In this document: positions 45,361 through 54,955 of the stretch, in pieces | How positions within the stretch are numbered: the first letter of the stretch is position 1 | Layout of the letters: every line of letters starts with the position of its first letter | Source: Haemonchus contortus | Taxonomy: Eukaryota; Nematoda; Chromadorea; Rhabditida; Trichostrongylidae | DNA: 64,000 nucleotides | Assembly: GCA_000469685.2 (NCBI GenBank) | Contig: LS997562.1 | Span: 26,190,839 to 26,254,838 of the forward strand | Reading direction: 5' to 3' | Made by a program: the position numbers and the translations under genes | The notes under the pieces: model-generated | Database searches by the model: none | Seen by the model: the letters and a program-made list of their open reading frames with translations, nothing else | Told to the model about the DNA's origin: nothing

Positions 45361-46156
45361 ACGAGTTTACCGGCGATCGTAAGGAAGTAAGTGAAACATC
45401 ATTATAATTATTATCAGGAACGACCTGCGATAAAACATTGACATTTCTTGAATCACGATTAATAGAAGCATCCGAACGAGTAATGAGGCGAGCCTCTCGT
45501 CTCCTCGTTCTTTCCTCGACAGTAAGCGATTCTCTGAGGAATACACCCTTGCCGGGGAAGCTGCGAAGAAGAGAGGCTTTACTAACAGCAATTCTCTGAT
45601 ATCTCGAAGAAGGCAATACAACTTTGATAAGCCGACTCTTCCCAGGATACCACTTTCCTAGCCTATAAACCGCTAACGGCAGACAATCAATATTTAGATG
45701 CATCAGAATATTAACGACACTTTGAAAATCATATCTGACTCTTTCAAGACAACTGCTAGCATGTAACTCAGGAACACCAGCAATGACTATCGAGCGTTTC
45801 CGCTCGATCTCCTCATAAGACAAAGGTTTACGGGCAGTAGAATTAGAAACAGGAGAACTAGAAGTCATTTTTTGCTCATACAAACGTAAACGTTCTCTTA
45901 AAGCCTCATTTTCCTTCTCTAAATCCTTATATGCTTCAAGACGCTCACGCAGAAACGCATTCTCTTGAACAATTGCGCTAATCTGGCTGGAGATAGACAG
46001 CACGAATTTCTTCAGACAATCTGGTACGGCTTTAGACTCATTGACTTGCTTGAGAACCTCAACCAATTCCGGCGACGCTACTGGACCCTCCGGGGAAATA
46101 ACTCGAGCACGTTTGCCACTCTTAAGAATGTGTGTAACTGGAGTATCCATCATCAA
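45359..46156 (-). CDS. LINE ORF1 protein (coiled coil, nucleic-acid-binding type)
   Basis: 265 codons, intact. Residues 56-95 form a leucine/charge-patterned coiled coil (VQENAFLRERLEAYKDLEKE). A domain follows beginning ERKRSIVIAGVPEL, with YRLGKWYPGKSRLIKVVLPS and KGVFLRESLTVEERTRRREA. The same blocks occur in ORF1 of the LINE at 54251, so this is a conserved ORF1 fold, probably the RNA chaperone of the element. It ends at TAA immediately before the ORF2 domain, overlapping it in another frame. Confidence 0.85.
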   Translation of the reverse strand: MMMDTPVTHILKSGKRARVISPEGPVASPELVEVLKQVNESKAVPDCLKKFVLSISSQISAIVQENAFLRERLEAYKDLEKENEALRERLRLYEQKMTSSSPVSNSTARKPLSYEEIERKRSIVIAGVPELHASSCLERVRYDFQSVVNILMHLNIDCLPLAVYRLGKWYPGKSRLIKVVLPSSRYQRIAVSKASLLRSFPGKGVFLRESLTVEERTRRREARLITRSDASINRDSRNVNVLSQVVPDNNYNDVSLTSLRSPVNS

Positions 46157-46434
46157 TCACAAGAGCGAGATCAAACAAAAATCCAATATTGGTTCGATTG
46201 ATCGACTCACGGCAACAAGAAACACACCGAATTACAAACACTTCACCTGTAGCTGTCGCAATTGACTCGGATAAAACTTTGCCCCCTTGCGACTAGGAGC
46301 AGCGCCAGAGGAGATAATTTGACGGCAGCAGATAGTGGAAGAAGTAGCAATAATAAGAGAATAAACGGCAGTACAAAACTAATGGCGGATAGCACAGCGA
46401 ACGCCGCCACGCGCGGGCCTCACACACACGCGAA

Positions 46435-46880
46435 GGATATCCTCTTGTGCCAGGAGTTCCTCCACGTGTGCTGTTCGGGCGGTCGCGCATTGCCATGAAA
46501 ACGAATTCAGGGTCCACTGCAGCCCTGAAAAGGCGCACATGAGGAAGGAGTACTCGTCACAGTAACGCTGACTTGAAAGGGTCCCGTGTTCCAAAATATG
46601 GAGGTTAGTACGGCTATGCATCATGATGCCTCCCCACACCATAACACCTCGACCACCAGAAACGGTCCCGCTCAACAATGTTTCTGGGAGCGTTGCGTGT
46701 TCCCACCTCTGCGCCATATAAGGGTGCGTGCAGAATCACTACTCCAACTAAATCTGCTCTCACTCGAAAAAAAAGCTGCTGCAATTTCAATTGTTACTCG
46801 ACGAACCTTCATTGTTCCTTGGTTCTGACGAAAAGTGGCCAGACGACACCAGAGTACCATCAATGATGAAGGAAAAGAAA
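46435..46880 (-). pseudogene. Tc1-like transposase, N-proximal part (before LINE insertion)
   Basis: Minus strand: FFSSESRFSWSSDSARTLIW aligns with the FSDESRF block of Tc1 transposases, but the first catalytic Asp position reads Ser. GRGVMVWGGIM follows, and EELLAQEDI runs up to the insertion point. Frame changes affect the second-Asp block. With the LINE removed, EELLAQEDIRRMEWPARSSD is continuous with the left part. Confidence 0.8.
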
Positions 46881-48487
46881 AAATGACCTCTCTTATGAAC
46901 CATCAACGAAGGGAGAACCACTATTTAAAGAAATCCAATTCACTCTGCGGGCAAAGTTTCTGAACACTATGGTGCTGATTGTACTCTTCATTGTCAAGAA
47001 ATCACCAAAAGCGGAAATTTCACGATTGATTTCAAACGCTGAACATATCATCTGCCGACAAGCACAAATGAGTCACCTTCCCAGCGACGCCGGTGCAAAA
47101 CATTTGGACTTATGTATATCATCGCCATCGTATGTATGATGGAAATTTGGTGGATGGATAGGTAATACAAACCTATCGCAGATCGCTATTTGAACCAGTA
47201 CACCTTCCAAGTGAGAGCTATATCACCACACTACATTTTTCATATTCATCCCATGAGTCAAGCACACATTGACCGAATTATGGCGGAGTACCGCGATCTT
47301 AAGGCTCTGCAATGCGACTAATAAATTGAATAAGTTAAGGCTCGGTTGCGTATGTGAGGGATGCTGGCTCGCGTTTTATCTCATGCTTCTTCACGACACG
47401 CGAGCCAGCGTCTTCGGTATATAAAGCTCTCGATATATAAGCGTCTTCGGTGTAGGATGACTCATAGCCAATCATACTTTTCTTCATAATGAGTTTCCTC
47501 CATGACTCGATACGCTTTATGGCTCTTCCTACGCTGTATTACTCTAGGTTACTTTCTGTTACCCTTGTTATCCTCTACTATAATACTCATGGTCACTTCA
47601 TTTTGTTGCCTTTACTTGTTCAACATGTCATATATTGTATTGCTTAGTGCCAGTTTATACCTAGAATTTGACTCTCGTTGTTGTCTGTTACTGATTATGG
47701 TTTAATTACCCATGTTTGAAGCTCTATCTGTTGTTCTGTGGACTAAGTGTTAGACTCTATGTGGTGTGTTTGACTATCCGCGTGGCACAACGCGAGCTCT
47801 ATCTCCTACACTTCCTTTTCACGAATCACGCGCCTGAGTATGGATTATAGATGGTCGTATTACGGCCAAAAAAGTTTTACACAACAGCTGCTATGTATTT
47901 CGAAGAGGAAGGCAGAACCCTGTAGGTTATCTGACTTCCTTGCACATCTTAAGGAAAGAGTAACAAAAGCACAGTATCGTTCCAACGATGTGGTATGGAC
48001 TAAATAGGGCCATTCAATTACAGAGAAGACAATATCACAAAATACCGGAAAATTCTCATAACCTGTTTGAAGCAATAGCTATCTTTACAAAGGACGTAAC
48101 AAGCATGTCTGCAGATATCATACTTCATGTTCTTCGACATTTTACAGAAACCAATGGATTTACAAATCGGATAGTACGCGTAAAAAAGTGTCATCAATTA
48201 CTGCGCCAATCGAATGATCAGCTTCGACTTTATTGCCAGTCGTAGTCCTTCAAGATGAAGTATACAGAGAATCGTTGATATTTTTTAAGCAGCGCCCCGA
48301 AAAGTTATTGGAAGAGAAATTTTTGACATAAAAAGCCTAAGAACATTCACCGCAAAATGCACAGTGATCTGCAACTCTCGCCCGCTTATTCGAACAATCC
48401 CAATCCCCGCCCGACTTTCTAGAGCCAATCGCATCGACTGCAACGCCTCGGTTTGATCATATTGAGGAGTATACGCCATGTACTGTG
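46881..48487. other. Stretch without recognised genes
   Basis: It holds an 11-base inverted repeat (47363-47373 with 47399-47409, GCTGGCTCGCG) followed by two TATATAA motifs. A segment near 47704-47790 (ATTACCCAxGTTTGA to CCGCGTGGCA) is shared with 51396-51470. No coding sequence is supported. Confidence 0.45.
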
Positions 48488-48782
48488 AGAGCCAAGCATT
48501 TCTAGTTGAACGGTCGATGAAGGCAAGAGATGAGTCATCTTATTATTCAACTTACTGGCGTACAGCTCTTCGCGGAGAATCCAGGCGGCGAGAGAACAAC
48601 ATCGGATCGACGACGAGGAGACGTGAAGGTCCATTCAAGGACGGGGAGGGCCCGGCAACCGCGGGTCGAGGACGCTTTCCATGATTGGCAGACTGTTAAG
48701 TTACTTTTTGTATCTGTGGCTATAAGTTGTTAGAAACATCTATGTGGAGTCCACAGTTGCAAGGGCCATAGGGGCTAGTTAG
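48488..48782 (+). repeat. Dispersed repeat, copy 1 (left of helicase remnant)
   Basis: Matches 51465-51772 in direct orientation. Shared anchors include GATGAGTCATCT, ACGCTTTC, GCAGACTGTTAA, and GCCATAGGGGCTAG at the end. Its first part (GCAAGCATTTCTAGTTGAA type) recurs at 50865-50893. One frame is mildly protein-like (RRRENNIGSTTRRREGPFK). Confidence 0.75.
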
Positions 48783-49023
48783 ATTTAGTACCAGCGAGGC
48801 CTTCCAATATCGGCGGTGAGTCCTTTCTTCGTACGATGTACTGCCGCTAGACACGATTACTTAAGGTTTTGTTTTTTCTTCCTCCGCTTCGACTCTCTTT
48901 CATAATGTGCCCGTGACCGCTGCCCCCTTTGTTTAGCCCACGTGAGCAACTTTCTGATCCAACTCCTTTGCTGGCAGGTAGCTGTTCGGAAGCATCGCCA
49001 AAGCAGCGGCTTACGAGTAGTAG

Positions 49024-49112
49024 AATTTTTTTCTTTATTCCCTTCTTCATCCTCCTCTCCTTTTTTCTGTCTTCTCTTCTCTTCCCTTTTTATCTTCTCT
49101 TTCCTTCCTTCA
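49024..49112 (+). repeat. Polypyrimidine tract ending in CAG
   Basis: Almost 90 bases of C and T, ending TTCCTTCCTTCAG. It could serve as a splice acceptor for the sequence downstream or be simple repeat. Confidence 0.5.
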
Positions 49113-49579
49113 GGGGCATGCCTCTTCTATATTTTATATTGGTATTATTATTTTTTCTTCATAGTCGAGGTGACTTTCTTCATCATCTGACCTCACCTCA
49201 GCTGCTAACAGCGTCCTGCATCCGATTCGGTGATGAGTTTGCTTTCACGAGCAGCGGTCAGCTCGAATGATAGAGTATGAGGGGCTCCGTGTCGCTTGTT
49301 CAGTTTATTCAGATCGGGTATTTAGTACGACACGACTGTCAGGTAGGATGGTGCGCACACAAGGGTAAGAATGTTTCTCCTCTACTGGCTTCAAGCAGTT
49401 ACAGGATTAGATTAACACGTGAAAAGGGAGTCTTGATGTGCACTCCTCTAGTAAAAGACCGCCAGTTTGGGGCTCCAGGTTATCTTAGGTCATTTTCGCG
49501 TTTTCTTGGAAATCCACTTCAATGGTTTTTGATTCTTTTTGTGCCATTATATTCCGACTTCGATTCCGATCAACTTCAC

Positions 49580-50330
49580 CACTGCTGAACTCGACACGAC
49601 GTGGAGGACCCTTCTACGAGGCGTTCTGGCACTGCCGTACCATCATTGCAGACGAGGCATCCCAGATACCTAAGCTGGTATTTCTGACCATCGTCACCTG
49701 CTTCACATCGGCACGCCACATTTGCATCGGAATGTTCACCAAGTTCACTGCAACTACGCTGTCCCCGTACCACCGTGGCGATGCGGATGGCAGGCCGAGG
49801 AACGATGGACGTAAGCAAGAATATACCACTGGTATTTGAGCCATAACATTCCGCGCCCATATCGCCCTCAATCAACTCCCCAATATGCTGGCGTAGGGGA
49901 GAGCACTCGTCTGCGGCACACCCGCCCACTCCCGCAGTCGTCTGACCCGCCGTCTTTCCCTTACGAGTCTGCGGGTACTATTCGCATTCGTGGACGTGCG
50001 AGGAACCTCAGGGGATTCTCACACGCGGTCCCACTACAACGACGACGAGGAGGCACAATGCCGTGAGGGGATTGTTCGAGGATTGCTATTCTAAGATATC
50101 TCCGCCGCAGCGATCGGAGTCATCACGTTCTACAAGGAACAGCTATCTTGTCTGAAGTAGTTCACCAGCGGGTACAGAGTCGTTGTGTACAACGAATCCC
50201 TCCGTGACATCAAACGGATCAATGTAGCAGTGTTCCGCCTCAAGCACGGACATTTTGGTCTGGGCTTTCTAAGAGCTCTTCGCACCCTTCCCCACGGAAT
50301 CTGCTCCTACAGTAGGCACAGAGTCACGAT
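49580..50330 (+). pseudogene. Decayed superfamily-1 (UPF1-like) helicase
   Basis: Three helicase signatures lie in the same plus-strand frame. IIADEASQIPKLVFL (DEASQ at 49651-49665) is motif II, the Walker B site. VITFYKEQLS (50119-50148) matches the motif-IV region ITPYKxQ. RINVAVFRLKHGHFGLG (50215-50265) matches motif VI, RxNVAxTRxxH. Stops and shifts lie between them, the Walker A GxGKT site was not found, and the motif V (D-x-QG-x-E) region is deleted. It may be a remnant of a mobile-element helicase or of a duplicated host helicase. Confidence 0.65.
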
Positions 50331-50920
50331 GTCGTGATTGCGCCTTCGGCACTCCCGAATGACTTCGCTTAGGCACCTTGTTCACTAAAGCGATTTGTAA
50401 GTAGTCTCTTCGACGGCAGATTATGGGCTATGGTATCGACCGTGTATATCTCGACAACTTCCGTGCAGCAAATACCACCACTACATTTGCTACGTGGCAG
50501 ATTGGATCGCGACGGCCAAAGTTCCTGGTAATACCTATTTTGCAGTATTACTTTCGTCTTTCTCAACAATCCTTTAATTCCTCTTCGCCAACACCACAAC
50601 GATCGATCAAAGACTGGCAAGACGGTTCTGTTTGGGAACATGGTCGTTATTTCATTGCCATCCCGTACTATCCGCCACTCGTTATCACATCTCGAGACGC
50701 AGACATGTGCACAACGGCTATATAGCGACTACTTAATGATTCTCGAGGCGACAGTAAGCTTCGACGATTTCACAGACTTGCTTTTGCCCCCTGCTCCAAC
50801 CAACCGCCTTTTTACTGAGCCTGAGGGGTTACGTTCACATTTTGATGAAAGGGGGAGGTGTAAGAGGCAAGCATTTCTAGTTGAAGGATCGATGAGGAAA
50901 CTCCGCAAGAAAGAGGTGAG

Positions 50921-51064
50921 ATGGAGCTGGAATTCTCAGAGTTGACAGGGATATTACAGTCGATCGATGAGAGCAATGGGCGTTCGAGCAAGCGAAAACG
51001 TTCGACGGCGTGGCATGATGATGCAGACCGACCGTCGACATCTCGGAGGGCGCAGTATCACTAG
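50921..51064 (+). CDS. Small ORF, 47 codons, unknown
   Basis: ATG at 50921 opens MELEFSELTGILQSIDESNG, then SSKRKRST and a His/Asp-rich end before TAG at 51062-51064. An amphipathic helix followed by a basic cluster resembles a nuclear-type fragment. It lies downstream of the helicase remnant and may be part of the same element. No homology is recognised. Confidence 0.2.
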   Translation: MELEFSELTGILQSIDESNGRSSKRKRSTAWHDDADRPSTSRRAQYH

Positions 51065-51464
51065 CGTGATTAGGGAAATCAAAAGGCTGTAGTTATTGTG
51101 GTATTGCTGTAATTAGTAATGTGTTGCTTTTAAGAGTCTCATTCCCATAGAAAATCATCAATCGATAAGCTATAGTAGGCAGAAAATATTATTTGTTGTC
51201 ACCTCGGGAAAATGCTGCATTCCAGATGGGAGGACTGATAAGGAGGCTTAAATAGGGGGCGCGACCGCCGAGGCAGTCGAGCGTGACGAGCAAGCCGGCA
51301 AAAAGGAGGTGCAAGAAAGCCAAGGAGGTGCAAGGTCTTCTGTAGAGCTTAATGTTCTCGTTAGAAATATTATGTGAATTATTGCCGATTTGTCTAATTA
51401 CCCAAGTTTGAGGTGATCGTGCATGCAATAAAATGTGTTTTACCGAACCGCGTGGCAGAAGCAC

Positions 51465-51772
51465 AGTACGAGAGTTCGACAGTGGAGGAGCAAATCAGCA
51501 AGTGATGAGTCATCTGATAGTTCGCAGCCAACTTACAAGCCCACGTAACTTTGCGCTGAATCCGGGCGGCAAGAAATAATATCGAATCGACGAGGAGGAG
51601 CTGAGAAGTTTCATTCGAGGACGGGCCGGACCTGGCAACCTCGGGCAAGGACGCTTTCTATGATTCCATGATGAGCAGACTGTTAATATGTTACTTTCTG
51701 TATGTATGGCTATAAATCGTTAAAACTTTCATGTGGATTCGACACTAATACGAGCCATAGGGGCTAGCTATA
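51465..51772 (+). repeat. Dispersed repeat, copy 2 (right of helicase remnant)
   Basis: Direct-orientation partner of 48488-48782. Upstream of it, 51396-51470 matches 47704-47790, so the full repeat is longer than the aligned core. Confidence 0.75.
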
Positions 51773-54250
51773 ATTGTACACACGTCCAACAAAATCTCTT
51801 GGAACTGTGGCAAACGACATACGATGTGCTCACCTCCTTTTGGAACAGGTGGAATACTCGACATGCGTCAGGATACTCGACAATCATGTGAAAATGACAT
51901 TATTGTTCCCTTAAACACCCTCGTCTAGAGATAAGTTTACGTCCAAGACTTCACAAATATGTTCTCATTCACTATAACTTGCTCCAACGTGGAAAATGGA
52001 AACTTGGACAAATAACTGGCTAACCAAATCACGAAAATACCGCCAATTCCCGTTACCCTCATGAATACAACATCAAAAGGGAAAACGACTTCGTAATGTT
52101 CAGTGCTCACTATCGTTCTCTTCTTTACGACACTTTGCACTTCAGAGACCACCGACCTCCTATCACTACAGCCAAAAAAATCATCTACGCAGAGCAGTGC
52201 AGAACAACAGGTGTCGCAGCCGCATCTTTTAAACCAACTGGTAGCAATAGAATAGGGTGGTTCCCGATATCTTGCAAAAAACCGACTATACCAATATTCC
52301 GATAATGAGTGATAATTCCAAACACAGGATACTGCGGGAATGAATGCTTTAACTCCAACTGGCAGAGAATTGTTCATTCTACAGCGAACGCCATACAGGA
52401 CTGTCAGAAATCAATAACGCACCACTGACGTTTTAAACTACAAACCCACTGAAGTATGCTCATTTTAAGAATCTCCAAACTACGGTGAAAACCGCGAACT
52501 CGGAATGTTTCGTCATATCCAACACTGCGATGGCACATGAATAGTCGTGCGCGAACTTCCTTTGACCCCGAAGGAAATCCTGTCTCAGTACTACAACCAT
52601 CTACAACGTGAAGGTACGGCTCGTCCTCATTTGGTCGAAAATATGTATGTTCGAAACCGGATCCACACTCGGCATTCTGCTTGTAGTCCTTACTAATAAC
52701 GACATTCGACTTCGACACAACATCCTTTATCATAAAAGCGTGGTGCTCAACAACAATAGAATACCGTTCTTACGAACAAAAAAAAAAGAGACTTTCATCG
52801 ATACCAAAATGCGTCCCAGAAAAAATATCATTGGAAACCACCGAAAGCCAGGACCTAATGGAAGTTTGCGAAGCGTCAATCTGCATCTACGCAAGAAAAT
52901 GCGAAACCCATACAGCGATATTTTTTCCGTATTACTTCGTGTCTTTTCGACACGAGATCCACCTTAATGGATGGACCGAGGTTCGCAACAACACTTTTTT
53001 GCCCCGGACAACCAAACATAAGGAAAACAATTTAGTGTCGAATATGCTAGCAGAAACTCTTCAATGTCCAATGCTGATCCATTACAAAAAAAGCTACATC
53101 AGTAACACTACTCCTCATCTCTGTACTTCCATCTTCAAGATGATCTGATGGACGCTCAAAAAAAGCATTCAGTCCTCATCAACACCATCAAAGGCATAGT
53201 TCACGATAAAAATGACTTTCGAGATAACTCGCCAAAACGAATTTGTAGGACACACGTATGCCGTATGTGGCGCTCGAAAACGATCTAGGTAGAGCCGTAT
53301 GAAGGCCCAATGATTGAACCGTATGTATCCTCGGACGAGTTACACCGGCACTGTAGAGGCTGCTACAATCCCGAGGGAGGGGAGTCAAACAACTCGACAT
53401 GACCCATAGCGACAGTGGAAGGCAGTTCTGTACAGTTCTTGCTTGATGTATCCAGTTCATTGCGCAACGGCAACAACTAAAACACCCGAATATATGTTCC
53501 ATGCTATCTCCGTCACGGTAATCTCATCCAACCCCTATCATCCCTGTCTTTGAGGAGCCTTGTTTCGCTCAAATTCCGCAAATTTGCTAGTTTTTCTTCA
53601 CTACCGATGTATTATTCCCACCCTATGCTTCAGTTTTCACAGTCAAAAGGGGCTCCCCGAAATTATTGTGGACTGCTCCTTTAAATCCATTCTGCTGAAG
53701 TATAAAATCCTTACGAAAAGAAAACAAACATGCAGGGTTTCAACAGATTCATACCAACAGAGGAGAGGAAGGAAGAAGCTCTATGGAACAATAGCAGCTG
53801 TCCAACTGTGTCAGTACCGCCCTTCCGAAGCTGTAACGACCTTGTTTCTACGAGAAGCGATACTGTTTACTGTACGACAGTGAACAACAACGAGCCCTGT
53901 TCATACGACGAAAGTACGCTTCTCTGACTTCAACCGATCGGTCAAGAAGCCTGCCTTCTACTCAAAAACAAGAACAGTGAACCAATGGGAACTACTGCAA
54001 TACGACTTGAGGACATCTCCCATGCTTTTCTACAAAAACGAATACTCCTCAAGAGACCATAAACTTCATTAATAGTCACGTCACCTATGTTGGAGAACGA
54101 TCCAGGATACGCATATTTTGTACCAAGTTGCAAGTGTTTATGGATAGCTTCTGCTTCTTCTAGTATGACCACACATGATTCTTTTACCGATATTTCGCGT
54201 AACATCTCATATCGAATTGTGCGACCGTAGCGTGCGGTCGGTTCTGATCT
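51773..54250. other. Stretch with unresolved protein-like frames
   Basis: On the minus strand two consecutive open frames, 52733-52404 (109 codons) and 52377-51937 (146 codons), look more protein-like than background. The second has a cysteine cluster (RCGCDTCCSALLCVDDFFGC) and a hydrophobic VTGIGGIFVIWLASYL segment. I recognise no family. Elsewhere nothing is supported. Confidence 0.3.
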
Positions 54251-54955
54251 ATGCTGTCCCCGGCGGCTCAAAATCTTCCAAAAAAGAGGAAAGTCGCGTC
54301 GCCCTTGGCCACTAAAGCCTCAAATTCGCCCTTTATCCCTGACGACTGTATTCAGCTACTGGAAAGGGTTCATTATATTCTCGCTGAAAAAGCGCCGGAA
54401 GCCATACCTTCGTTGGAACAGTTTCTAGGTAAGTTGCCGCTTCTCTCTAATGAGATCGTTGAAGCTGACAAGCGTCAGCGATCTGTCATTCTTTACGGTG
54501 TTCCTGAACCAGAGGAAAATCTTTCGGCTTCTCTGCGTCAGGAGCATTTAGAGGCCCATGTTCGTGGTATACTTGACACCCTTGACGTTGAAACCCGTCC
54601 TGTCGAGATTCACAGAATGGGGAAAAAAGTCGAGGGGAAACCTAGACTTGTGAAGTGTCTATTTTCATCTCGCCGGACTTTCTTTGAAGTCCTGTCGAAA
54701 ACGAGGAGTCTGCGTATGGTTCCACAGTAAAAGGGCGTCTTTATCAGAAAATCAATGACTAGAGAGAAGCGCGCAAAGGAAAAGGATCTGCGTAGGCAGG
54801 CTCGGGAGAAGAATCAAAACGAATATCATGGTGAGCGAATTTATGTCGTGTACAGAGGCGTGCTCACAGAAGTGTCTGATATTCCTTCTATCAAAAATAG
54901 TTCTTCCACCTCTAGCTCGGTTTTTCCTATGCTTCTCCTGTCAACCACTCGTTGA
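54251..54955 (+). pseudogene. LINE 2 ORF1, one in-frame stop
   Basis: Starts MLSPAAQNLPKKRKVASPLA (a basic KKRK cluster). Core blocks are RQRSVILYGVPEPEE and IHRMGKKVEGKPRLVKCLFS. A TAA at 54728-54730 follows MVPQ. The same frame reopens as KGVFIRKSMTREKRAKEKDL, matching KGVFLRESLTVEERTRRREA in the other LINE. It ends at TGA 54953-54955, which overlaps the first codons of ORF2. No long coiled coil is evident, unlike LINE 1. Confidence 0.8.

Larger units (their letters stand above)
42404..46434 (-). mobile_element. Near-complete CR1/Jockey-like LINE inserted in Tc1
   Basis: 4,031 bases on the minus strand: 5' UTR, ORF1 (46156-45359), ORF2 (about 45360-42540), 3' UTR and an (ATTTACC)n-type tail at 42404-42422. 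The duplicated target GGATAT flanks it at 42398-42403 and 46435-46440. Removing the element and one target copy rejoins a Tc1 reading frame, so both ends are exact. It is damaged only lightly: one in-frame stop in the endonuclease. Confidence 0.92.
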
